Assembly (NCBI GenBank): GCA_028752905.1 | Contig: JAQNBH010000067.1 | Span: 1-64,000, forward strand | DNA length: 64,000 nucleotides | Reading direction: 5' to 3' | Source of the DNA: Cladorhizidae sp. MBARI D1340-BT2 | Taxonomy: Eukaryota > Porifera > Demospongiae > Poecilosclerida > Cladorhizidae | Translations under genes and position numbers: made by a program | Part shown: positions 52,301 to 64,000 of the stretch, piece by piece | Layout of the letters: each line of letters opens with the position of its first letter | How positions within the stretch are numbered: position 1 is the stretch's first letter | The notes under the pieces: model-generated | Told to the model about the DNA's origin: nothing | Databases searched by the model: none | Seen by the model: the letters and a program-made list of their open reading frames with translations, nothing else

Positions 52301-55300
52301 GTCATTATTCCTGATGAAGGCTAGAGCATCTAGTCATTATTCCTGATGAAGGCTAGGGCATCTAGTCATTATTCCTGATGAAGGCTAGAGCATCAAGTCA
52401 TTATTTCTGATGAAGGCTAGAGCATCTAGTCATTATTCCTGATAAAGGCTAGAGCATCTAGTCATTATTCCTGATGAAGGATAGAGCATCTAGTCATTAT
52501 TCCTGATGAAGGCTAGATCATCTAGTCATTATTCCTGATGAAGGCTGGAGTATCTAGTCAATATTCCTGATGAAGGATAGAGCATCTAGTCATTATTCCT
52601 AATGAAGGCTAGGCTAGAGCATCTAGTCATTATTCCTGATGACTAGAGCATCTAGTCATTATTCCTGATGCCTAGAGCATCTAGTCATTATTCCTCATAG
52701 TCATTATTCCTGATGAAGGCTGGAGCATCTAGTCATTATTCCTGATGAACGCTAGAGCATCTGATCATTATTCCTTGATGAAGGCTATAGCAACTAGTCA
52801 TTATTCCTTGATGAACGCTAGAGCATCTGATCATTATTCCTTGATGAAGGCTATAGCAACTAGTCATTATTCCTTGATGAAGGCTACAGCATCAAGTCAT
52901 TATTCCTGATGAAAGTCAGAGCATCTAGTCATTATTCATTGATGAAGGCTAGATCACCTAGTCATTATTCCTGATGAAGGCTAGAGTATCTAGTCATTAT
53001 TCCTGATTAAGCTATAGCACCTAGTCATTATTCCTGATGAAGGCTGGAGCATCTAGTCAATATTCCTGATGATGGCTAGAGCATCTAGTCTTTAGTCCTG
53101 ATGAAGGCTAGAGCATCTAGTCATTATTCCTGAAAGTTATGATTCCTGATGAAGGCTAGAGGATCTAGTCATTATTCCTTGATGAAGGCTAGAGCATCTA
53201 GTTATTATTCCTTGGTGAAGGCTAGAGCATCTAGTCATTATTCCTGATGAAGGTCAGAGCATCTAGTCATTATTCCTGATGAAGGCTAGAGCACCTAGTC
53301 ATTATTTATATTGAAGGCTGGAGCATATATTCAATATTCTTGATGAAGGCTAGAGCATCTAGTCATTATTCCTGATGAAGGCTAGAGCATCTAGTCATTA
53401 TTCCTGATGAAGGCTAGGGCATCTAGTCATTATTCCTGATGAAGGCTAGAGCATCAAGTCATTATTCCTGATGAAGGCTAGAGCATCTAGTCATTATTCC
53501 TGATAAAGGCTAGAGCATCTAGTCATTATTCCTGATGAAGGATAGAGCATCTAGTCATTATTCCTGATGAAGGCTAGATCATCTAGTCATTATTCCTGAT
53601 GAAGGCTGGAGTATCTAGTCAATATTCCTGATGAAGGCTAGAGCATCTGATCATTATTCCTTGATGAAGGCTATAGCATCTAGTCAGTATTCCTTGATGA
53701 AGCCTACAGCATCTAGTCATTATTCCTGATGAAAGTCAGAGCATCTAGTCATTATTCATTGATGAAGGCTAGAGCACCTAGTCATTATTCCTGATGAAGG
53801 TCAGAGCATCTAGTCATTATTCCTGATGATGGCTAGAGCATCTAGTCATTAGTCCTGATGAAGGCTAGAGCATCTAGTCATTATTCCTGATTACTAGAGC
53901 ATCTAGTCATTATTCCTGATAGTTATTATTCCCTGGAGCTTCTAGTCATTATTCCTGATGAAGGCTAGAGCATTTAGTCATTATTTCTTAGCATCTAGTC
54001 ATTATTCCTTGATGAAAGCTAGAGCATCTAGTTATTATTCCTTGATGAAGGCTAGAGCATCTAGTCATTATTCCTGATGAAGGTCAGAGCATCTAGTCAT
54101 TATTCCTGATGAAGTCTAGGGCATCTAGTCATTATTCCTGATGAAGGCTAGAGCATCAAGTCATTATTCCTGATGAAGGCTAGAGCATCTAGTCATTATT
54201 TCTGATAAAGGCTAGAGCATCTAGTCATTATTCCTGATGAAGGATAGAGCATCTAGTTATTATTCCTGATGAAGGCTAGATCATCTAGTCATTATTCCTG
54301 ATGAAGGCTGGAGTATCTAGTCAATATTCCTGATGAAGGCTAGAGCATCTAGTCATTATTCCTAATGAAGGCTAGGCTAGAGCATCTAGTCATTATTCAT
54401 TGATGAAGGCTAGAGCATCTAATCATTATTCCTGATGAAGGTCAGAGCATCTAGTCATTATTCCTGATGAAGGCTAAAGCATCTAGTCATTATTCCTGAT
54501 GAAGACTAGAGCATCTAATCATTATTCCTGATGAAGGCTAGAGCATCTAGTCATTATTCCTGATGAAGGCTAGAGTATCTAGTCATTATTCCTGATTAAG
54601 CTATAGCAGCTAGTCATTATTCCTGATGAAGGCTGGAGCATCTAGTCAATATTCCTGATGATGGCTAGAGCATCTAGTCTTTAGTCCTGATGAAGGCTTG
54701 AGCATCTAGTCATTATTCCTGATGACTAGAGCATCTAGTCATTATTCCTGAAAGTTATGATTCCTGATAAAGGCTGGAGGATCTAGTCATTATTCTGATG
54801 AAGGCTAGAGCATTTAGTCATTATTCCTGATGAAGGCTAGAGGATCTAGTCATTATTCCTTGATGAAGGCTAGAGCATCTAGTTATTATTCCTTGATGAA
54901 GGCTAGAGCATCTAGTCATTATTCCTGATGAAGGTTAGAGCATCTAGTCATTATTCCTGATGAAGGCTAGAGCACCTAGTCTTTATTTATATTGAAGGCT
55001 GGAGCATATATTCAATATTCCTGATGAAGGCTAGAGCATCTAGTCATTATTCCTGATGAAGGCTAGAGCTTCTAGTCATTATTCCTGATGAAGGCTAGGG
55101 CATCTAGTCATTATTCCCGATGAAGGCTAGAGCATCAAGTCATTATTCCTGATGAAGGCTAGAGCATCTAGTCATTATTCCTGATAAAGGCTAGAGCATC
55201 TAGTCATTATTCCTGATGAAGGATAGAGCATCTAGTAATTATTCCTGATGAAGGCTAGATCATCTAGTCATTATTCCTGATGAAGGCTGGAGTATCTAGT

Positions 55301-58300
55301 CAATATTCCTGATGAAGGCTAGAGCATCTAGTATTATTCCTAATGAAGGCTAGGCTAGAGCATCTAGTCATTATTCCTGATGACTAGAGCATCTAGTCAT
55401 TATTCCTGATGCCTAGAGCATCTAGTCATTATTCCTCATAGTCATTATTCCTGATGAAGGCTGGAGCATCTAGTCATTATTCCTGATGAAGGCTAGAGCA
55501 TCTGATCATTATTCCTTGATGAAGGCTATAACATCTAGTCAGTATTCCTTGATGAAGCCTACAGCATCTAGTCATTATTCCTGATGAAAGTCAGAGCATC
55601 TAGTCATTATTCATTGATGAAGGCTAGAGCACCTAGTCATTATTCCTGATGATGGCTAGAGCATCTAGTCATTAGTCCTGATGAAGGCTAGAGCATCTAG
55701 TCATTATTCCTGATGACTAGAGCATCTAGTCATTATTCCTGATAGTTATTATTCCCTGGAGCTTCTAGTCATTATTCCTGATGAAGCCTAGAGCATTTAG
55801 TCATTATTCCTTAGCATCTAGTCATTATTCCTTGATGAAAGCTAGAGCATCTAGTTATTATTCCTTGATGAAGGCTAGAGCATCTAGTCATTATTCCTGA
55901 TGAAGGTCAGAGCATCTAGTCATTATTCCTGATGAAGTCTAGGGCATCTAGTCATTATTCCTGATGAAGGCTAGAGCATCAAGTCATTATTCCTGATGAA
56001 GGCTAGAGCATCTAGTCATTATTTCTGATAAAGGCTAGAGCATCTAGTCATTATTCCTGATGAAGGATAGAGCATCTAGTTATTATTCCTGATGAAGGCT
56101 AGATCATCTAGTCATTATTCCTGATGAAGGCTGGAGTATCTAGTCAATATTCCTGATGAAGGCTAGAGCATCTAGTCATTATTCCTAATGAAGGCTAGGC
56201 TAGAGCATCTAGTCATTATTCCTGATGACTAGAGCATCTAGTCATTATTCCTGATGCCTAGAGTATCTAGTCATTATTCCTGAACGTCATTATTCCTGAT
56301 GAAGGCTGGAGCATCTAGTCATTATTCCTTGATGAAGGCTAGAGCATCTAGTCATTATTCCTGATGATAGTCAGAGAATCTAGTCATTATTCATTGATGA
56401 AGGCTAGAGCACCTTGTCATTATTCCTGATGAAGGCTAGAGCATCTAGTCATTATTCCTGATGACTAGAGCATCTAGTCATTATTCCTGAAAGTTATGAT
56501 TCCTGATAAAGGCTGGAGGATCTAGTCATTATTCTGATGAAGGCTAGAGCATTTAGTCATTATTCCTGATGAAGGCTAGAGGATCTAGTCATTATTCCTT
56601 GATGAAGGCTAGAGCATCTAGTTATTATTCCTTGATGAAGGCTAGAGCATCTAGTCATTATTCCTGATGAAGGTCAGAGCATCTAGTCATTATTCCTGAT
56701 GAAGGCTAGAGCAACTAGTCATTATTTATATTGAAGGCTGGAGCATATATTCAATATTCCTGATGAAGGCTAGAGCATCTAGTCATTATTCCTGATGAAG
56801 GCTAGAGCTTCTAGTCATTATTCCTGATGAAGGCTAGGGCATCTAGTCATTATTCCTGATGAAGGCTAGAGCATCAAGTCATTATTCCTGATGAAGGCTA
56901 GAGCATCTAGTCATTATTCCTGATAAAGGCTAGAGCATCTAGTCATTATTCCTGATGAAGGATAGAGCATCTAGTAATTATTCCTGATGAAGGCTAGATC
57001 ATCTAGTCATTATTCCTGATGAAGGCTGGAGTATCTAGTCAATATTCCTGATGAAGGCTAGAGCATCTAGTCATTATTCCTAATGAAGGCTAGGCTAGAG
57101 CATCTAGTCATTATTCCTGATGACTAGAGCATCTAGTCATTATTCCTGATGCCTAGAGCATCTAGTCATTATTCCTCATAGTCATTATTCCTGATGAAGG
57201 CTGGAGCATCTAGTCATTATTCCTGATGAAGGCTAGAGCATCTGATCATTATTCCTTGATGAAGGCTATAGCATCTAGTCAGTATTCCTTGATGAAGCCT
57301 ACAGCATCTAGTCATTATTCCTGATGAAAGTCAGAGCATCTAGTCATTATTCATTGATGAAGGCTAGAGCACCTAGTCATTATTCCTGATGAAGGTCAGA
57401 GCATCTAGTCATTATTCCTGATGATGGCTAGAGCATCTAGTCATTAGTCCTGATGAAGGCTAGAGCATCTAGTCATTATTCCTGATGACTAGAGCATCTA
57501 GTCATTATTCCTGATAGTTATTATTCCCTGGAGCTTCTAGTCATTATTCCTGATGAAGGCTAGAGCATTTAGTCATTATTCCTTAGCATCTAGTCATTAT
57601 TCCTTGATGAAAGCTAGAGCATCTAGTTATTATTCCTTGATGAAGGCTAGAGCATCTAGTCATTATTCCTGATGAAGGTCAGAGCATCTAGTCATTATTC
57701 CTGATGAAGTCTAGGGCATCTAGTCATTATTCCTGATGAAGGCTAGAGCATCAAGTCATTATTCCTGATGAAGGCTAGAGCATCTAGTCATTATTTCTGA
57801 TAAAGGCTAGAGCATCTAGTCATTATTCCTGATGAAGGATAGAGCATCTAGTTATTATTCCTGATGAAGGCTAGATCATCTAGTCATTATTCCTGATGAA
57901 GGCTGGAGTATCTAGTCAATATTCCTGATGAAGGCTAGAGCATCTAGTCATTATTCCTAATGAAGGCTAGGCTAGAGCATCTAGTCATTATTCCTGATGA
58001 CTAGAGCATCTAGTCATTATTCCTGATGCCTAGAGTATCTAGTCATTATTCCTGAACGTCATTATTCCTGATGAAGGCTGGAGCATCTAGTCATTATTCC
58101 TTGATGAACGCTAGAGCATCTAGTCATTATTCCTGATGATAGTCAGAGAATCTAGTCATTATTCATTGATGAAGGCTAGAGCACCTTGTCATTATTCCTT
58201 ATGAAGGTCAGAGCATCTAGTCATTATTCCTGATGATGGCTAGAGCATCTAGTCATTAGTCCTGATGAAGGCTAGATTATCTAGTCATTATTCCTGATGA

Positions 58301-61300
58301 CTAGAGCATCTAGTCATTATTCCTGATAATTATTATTCCTGATGAAGGCTGGAGCTTCTAGTCATTATTCCTGATGAAGGCTAGAGCATTTAGTCATTAT
58401 TCATGATGAAGGCTAGAGCATCTAGTCATTATTCCTTGATGAAGGCTAGAGCATCTAGTTATTATTCCTTGATGAAGGCTAGAGCATCTAGTCATTATTC
58501 CTGATGAAGGTCAGAGAATCTAGTCATTATTCCTGATGAAGGCTAGAGCACCTAGTCATTATTTATGATGAAGGATGGAGCATATAGTCAATATTCCTGA
58601 TGAAGGCTAGAGCATCTGGTCATTATTCCTGATGAAGGCTGGAGCATCTAGTCATTAAGGCTGGAGCATCTATTCATTATTCCTGATGAAAGTCAGAGCA
58701 TCTAGTCATTATTCATTGATGAAGGCTAGAGCATCTAATCATTATTCCTGATGAAGGTCAGAGCATCTAGTCATTATTCCTGATGAAGGCTAAAGCATCT
58801 AGTCATTATTCCTGATGAAGGCTAGAGCATCTAGTCATTATTCCTGATGAAGACTAGAGCATCTAGTCATTATTCCTGATGAAGGCTAGAGCATCTAGTC
58901 ATTATTCCTGATGAAGGCTAGAGTATCTAGTCATTATTCCTGATTAAGCTATAGCACCTAGTCATTATTCCTGATGAAGGCTGGAGCATCTAGTCAATAT
59001 TCCTGATGATGGCTAGAGCATCTAGTCTTTAGTCCTGATGAAGGCTAGAGCATCTAGTCATTATTCCTGATGACTAGAGCATCTAGTCATTATTCCTGAA
59101 AGTTATGATTACTGATAAAGGCTGGAGGATCTAGTCATTATTCTGATGAAGGCTAGAGCATTTAGTCATTATTCCTGATGAAGGCTAGAGGATCTAGTCA
59201 TTATTCCTTGATGAAGGCTAGAGCATCTAGTTATTATTCCTTGATTAAGGCAAGAGCATCTAGTCATTATTCCTGATGAAGGTCAGAGCATCTAGTCATT
59301 ATTCCTGATGAAGGCTAGAGCACCTAGTCATTATTTATATTGAAGGCTGGAGCATATATTCAATATTCCTGATGAAGGCTAGAGCATCTAGTCATTATTC
59401 CTGATGAAGGCTAGAGCATCTAGTCATTATTCCTGATGAAGGCTAGGGCATCTAGTCATTATTCCTGATGAAGGCTAGAGCATCAAGTCATTATTTCTGA
59501 TGAAGGCTAGAGCATCTAGTCATTATTCCTGATAAAGGCTAGAGCATCTAGTCATTATTCCTGATGAAGGATAGAGCATCTAGTCATTATTCCTGATGAA
59601 GGCTAGATCATCTAGTCATTATTCCTGATGAAGGCTGGAGTATCTAGTCAATATTCCTGATGAAGGATAGAGCATCTAGTCATTATTCCTAATGAAGGCT
59701 AGGCTAGAGCATCTAGTCATTATTCCTGATGACTAGAGCATCTAGTCATTATTCCTGATGCCTAGAGCATCTAGTCATTATTCCTCATAGTCATTATTCC
59801 TGATGAAGGCTGGAGCATCTAGTCATTATTCCTGATGAACGCTAGAGCATCTGATCATTATTCCTTGATGAAGGCTATAGCAACTAGTCATTATTCCTTG
59901 ATGAACGCTAGAGCATCTGATCATTATTCCTTGATGAAGGCTATAGCAACTAGTCATTATTCCTTGATGAAGGCTACAGCATCAAGTCATTATTCCTGAT
60001 GAAAGTCAGAGCATCTAGTCATTATTCATTGATGAAGGCTAGATCACCTAGTCATTATTCCTGATGAAGGCTAGAGTATCTAGTCATTATTCCTGATTAA
60101 GCTATAGCACCTAGTCATTATTCCTGATGAAGGCTGGAGCATCTAGTCAATATTCCTGATGATGGCTAGAGCATCTAGTCTTTAGTCCTGATGAAGGCTA
60201 GAGCATCTAGTCATTATTCCTGAAAGTTATGATTCCTGATGAAGGCTAGAGGATCTAGTCATTATTCCTTGATGAAGGCTAGAGCATCTAGTTATTATTC
60301 CTTGGTGAAGGCTAGAGCATCTAGTCATTATTCCTGATGAAGGTCAGAGCATCTAGTCATTATTCCTGATGAAGGCTAGAGCACCTAGTCATTATTTATA
60401 TTGAAGGCTGGAGCATATATTCAATATTCTTGATGAAGGCTAGAGCATCTAGTCATTATTCCTGATGAAGGCTAGAGCATCTAGTCATTATTCCTGATGA
60501 AGGCTAGGGCATCTAGTCATTATTCCTGATGAAGGCTAGAGCATCAAGTCATTATTCCTGATGAAGGCTAGAGCATCTAGTCATTATTCCTGATAAAGGC
60601 TAGAGCATCTAGTCATTATTCCTGATGAAGGATAGAGCATCTAGTCATTATTCCTGATGAAGGCTAGATCATCTAGTCATTATTCCTGATGAAGGCTGGA
60701 GTATCTAGTCAATATTCCTGATGAAGGCTAGAGCATCTGATCATTATTCCTTGATGAAGGCTATAGCATCTAGTCAGTATTCCTTGATGAAGCCTACAGC
60801 ATCTAGTCATTATTCCTGATGAAAGTCAGAGCATCTAGTCATTATTCATTGATGAAGGCTAGAGCACCTAGTCATTATTCCTGATGAAGGTCAGAGCATC
60901 TAGTCATTATTCCTGATGATGGCTAGAGCATCTAGTCATTAGTCCTGATGAAGGCTAGAGCATCTAGTCATTATTCCTGATTACTAGAGCATCTAGTCAT
61001 TATTCCTGATAGTTATTATTCCCTGGAGCTTCTAGTCATTATTCCTGATGAAGGCTAGAGCATTTAGTCATTATTTCTTAGCATCTAGTCATTATTCCTT
61101 GATGAAAGCTAGAGCATCTAGTTATTATTCCTTGATGAAGGCTAGAGCATCTAGTCATTATTCCTGATGAAGGTCAGAGCATCTAGTCATTATTCCTGAT
61201 GAAGTCTAGGGCATCTAGTCATTATTCCTGATGAAGGCTAGAGCATCAAGTCATTATTCCTGATGAAGGCTAGAGCATCTAGTCATTATTTCTGATAAAG

Positions 61301-63517
61301 GCTAGAGCATCTAGTCATTATTCCTGATGAAGGATAGAGCATCTAGTTATTATTCCTGATGAAGGCTAGATCATCTAGTCATTATTCCTGATGAAGGCTG
61401 GAGTATCTAGTCAATATTCCTGATGAAGGCTAGAGCATCTAGTCATTATTCCTAATGAAGGCTAGGCTAGAGCATCTAGTCATTATTCATTGATGAAGGC
61501 TAGAGCATCTAATCATTATTCCTGATGAAGGTCAGAGCATCTAGTCATTATTCCTGATGAAGGCTAAAGCATCTAGTCATTATTCCTGATGAAGACTAGA
61601 GCATCTAATCATTATTCCTGATGAAGGCTAGAGCATCTAGTCATTATTCCTGATGAAGGCTAGAGTATCTAGTCATTATTCCTGATTAAGCTATAGCAGC
61701 TAGTCATTATTCCTGATGAAGGCTGGAGCATCTAGTCAATATTCCTGATGATGGCTAGAGCATCTAGTCTTTAGTCCTGATGAAGGCTTGAGCATCTAGT
61801 CATTATTCCTGATGACTAGAGCATCTAGTCATTATTCCTGAAAGTTATGATTCCTGATAAAGGCTGGAGGATCTAGTCATTATTCTGATGAAGGCTAGAG
61901 CATTTAGTCATTATTCCTGATGAAGGCTAGAGGATCTAGTCATTATTCCTTGATGAAGGCTAGAGCATCTAGTTATTATTCCTTGATGAAGGCTAGAGCA
62001 TCTAGTCATTATTCCTGATGAAGGTTAGAGCATCTAGTCATTATTCCTGATGAAGGCTAGAGCACCTAGTCTTTATTTATATTGAAGGCTGGAGCATATA
62101 TTCAATATTCCTGATGAAGGCTAGAGCATCTAGTCATTATTCCTGATGAAGGCTAGAGCTTCTAGTCATTATTCCTGATGAAGGCTAGGGCATCTAGTCA
62201 TTATTCCCGATGAAGGCTAGAGCATCAAGTCATTATTCCTGATGAAGGCTAGAGCATCTAGTCATTATTCCTGATAAAGGCTAGAGCATCTAGTCATTAT
62301 TCCTGATGAAGGATAGAGCATCTAGTAATTATTCCTGATGAAGGCTAGATCATCTAGTCATTATTCCTGATGAAGGCTGGAGTATCTAGTCAATATTCCT
62401 GATGAAGGCTAGAGCATCTAGTATTATTCCTAATGAAGGCTAGGCTAGAGCATCTAGTCATTATTCCTGATGACTAGAGCATCTAGTCATTATTCCTGAT
62501 GCCTAGAGCATCTAGTCATTATTCCTCATAGTCATTATTCCTGATGAAGGCTGGAGCATCTAGTCATTATTCCTGATGAAGGCTAGAGCATCTGATCATT
62601 ATTCCTTGATGAAGGCTATAACATCTAGTCAGTATTCCTTGATGAAGCCTACAGCATCTAGTCATTATTCCTGATGAAAGTCAGAGCATCTAGTCATTAT
62701 TCATTGATGAAGGCTAGAGCACCTAGTCATTATTCCTGATGATGGCTAGAGCATCTAGTCATTAGTCCTGATGAAGGCTAGAGCATCTAGTCATTATTCC
62801 TGATGACTAGAGCATCTAGTCATTATTCCTGATAGTTATTATTCCCTGGAGCTTCTAGTCATTATTCCTGATGAAGCCTAGAGCATTTAGTCATTATTCC
62901 TTAGCATCTAGTCATTATTCCTTGATGAAAGCTAGAGCATCTAGTTATTATTCCTTGATGAAGGCTAGAGCATCTAGTCATTATTCCTGATGAAGGTCAG
63001 AGCATCTAGTCATTATTCCTGATGAAGTCTAGGGCATCTAGTCATTATTCCTGATGAAGGCTAGAGCATCAAGTCATTATTCCTGATGAAGGCTAGAGCA
63101 TCTAGTCATTATTTCTGATAAAGGCTAGAGCATCTAGTCATTATTCCTGATGAAGGATAGAGCATCTAGTTATTATTCCTGATGAAGGCTAGATCATCTA
63201 GTCATTATTCCTGATGAAGGCTGGAGTATCTAGTCAATATTCCTGATGAAGGCTAGAGCATCTAGTCATTATTCCTAATGAAGGCTAGGCTAGAGCATCT
63301 AGTCATTATTCCTGATGACTAGAGCATCTAGTCATTATTCCTGATGCCTAGAGTATCTAGTCATTATTCCTGAACGTCATTATTCCTGATGAAGGCTGGA
63401 GCATCTAGTCATTATTCCTTGATGAAGGCTAGAGCATCTAGTCATTATTCCTGATGATAGTCAGAGAATCTAGTCATTATTCATTGATGAAGGCTAGAGC
63501 ACCTTGTCATTATTCCT
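49334..63517. repeat. 7,090-bp tandem block duplication within satellite D, apparently identical copies
   Basis: Block 49334-56423 is repeated at 56424-63513, and matching extends a few bases beyond through shared TTCCT. Rare landmarks keep a constant 7,090-bp offset: GTATTATTCCTAATG (55331/62421), CCTGATGAACGCTAGAGCAT (52741/59831), CTTGGTGAAGG (53211/60301), TTGATTAAGGCAAGAGC (52151/59241) and CTGATTACTAGAGC (53887/60977). In every line I compared the copies were identical, private variants included. At the junction (56420) the usual CCTTATGAAGG that follows CACCTTGTCATTATT is replaced by CCTGATGAAGG; it reappears after the second copy. Confidence 0.9.
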
Positions 63518-64000
63518 TATGAAGGTCAGAGCATCTAGTCATTATTCCTGATGATGGCTAGAGCATCTAGTCATTAGTCCTGATGAAGGCTAGATTATCT
63601 AGTCATTATTCCTGATGACTAGAGCATCTAGTCATTATTCCTGATAATTATTATTCCTGGTGAAGGCTGGAGCTTCTAGTCATTATTCCTGATGAAGGCT
63701 AGAGCATTTAGTCATTATTCATGATGAAGGCTAGAGCATCTAGTCATTATTCCTTGATGAAGTCTAGAGCATCTAGTTATTATTCCTTGATGAAGGCTAG
63801 AGCATCTAGTCATTATTCCTGATGAAGGTCAGAGAATCTAGTCATTATTCCTGATGAAGGCTAGAGCACCTAGTCATTATTTATGATGAAGGATGGAGCA
63901 TATAGTCAATATTCCTGATGAAGGCTAGAGCATCTGGTCATTATTCCTGATGAAGGCTGGAGCATCTAGTCATTAAGGCTGGAGCATCTATTCATTATTC

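Larger units (their letters stand above)
29284..64000. repeat. Satellite D: 32-bp tandem repeat with higher-order structure, truncated by the window end
   Basis: About 34.7 kb of a 32-bp monomer begins ATTCCTGATGAAGGCTAGAG and continues with CATCTAGTCATT. Monomers are diverged into recurring types: GGTCAGAG for GGCTAGAG, CCTTGATG, TATGATG, GAGCACC, GAGGATC, a short GATGACTAG form, GATGCCTAG, and GATTTAGGCCACAG. The types occur in fixed order and are reused in blocks, so the real repeat units are hundreds to thousands of bases long. Every monomer has the dyad CTAGA-GCA-TCTAG. Because CTAG is palindromic and the period is not a multiple of 3, TAG stops rotate through all six frames, and no long frame exists. 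No insertion, gene or transposon interrupts it. Confidence 0.98.

Noticed and set aside
29284..64000. A CRISPR array (short repeat, many copies)
   Set aside because: The 32-bp units abut directly with no unique spacers, no cas genes are present, and the context is eukaryotic satellite DNA.

Overview
The window is eukaryotic, almost certainly animal, DNA made mostly of satellite repeats. There are no operons, Shine-Dalgarno signals or compact genes. Long AAT-type microsatellites, short inverted-repeat transposons and animal-type pogo/Tigger transposase remnants set the context. Recurring CCACACCC/GGGTGTGG motifs and a low-GC, repeat-rich spacer would fit an early-branching invertebrate such as a sponge, but that is a guess and no single-copy marker gene confirms it.

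Layout. 1-12577 is a 56-bp satellite (about 224 copies). 12642-13239 is a second, unrelated 56-bp array (about 11 copies). 13240-14015 is spacer with a perfect palindromic X-box. 14016-15249 is a 60/51-bp minisatellite (21 copies). 15250-26680 is the only largely non-satellite part. It holds three terminal-inverted-repeat transposons (15520-16449, 19613-20189, 20654-21911), two of which carry opposite ends of a pogo/Tigger-like transposase. It also holds an inverted duplication of a decayed coding segment (24094-24469), one candidate terminal exon (22474-22708), and several AAT, CA and poly-C tracts. 26681-29283 is a 37-bp satellite (about 70 copies). 29284 to the window end is a 32-bp satellite (about 1,080 monomer lengths) that runs off the right edge.

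Four satellites and a minisatellite occupy about 52 kb of 64 kb. The large arrays have a layered structure: diverged monomers occur in a fixed order and are copied as blocks. In the 32-bp array there are tandem block duplications of 698 bp, 4,096 bp and 7,090 bp. The last is apparently identical over every stretch compared. This pattern fits repeated unequal exchange in a centromeric, pericentromeric or other heterochromatic domain, or in part collapsed or duplicated assembly.

No intact protein-coding gene is supported. The long open frames seen over the 37-bp and 60-bp arrays are explained by the repeat units themselves. The most informative observations are the paired halves of one transposon family with unexpected termini, the nested block duplications, and the conserved small dyads (CTAGA/TCTAG) inside the monomers of the two largest satellites.
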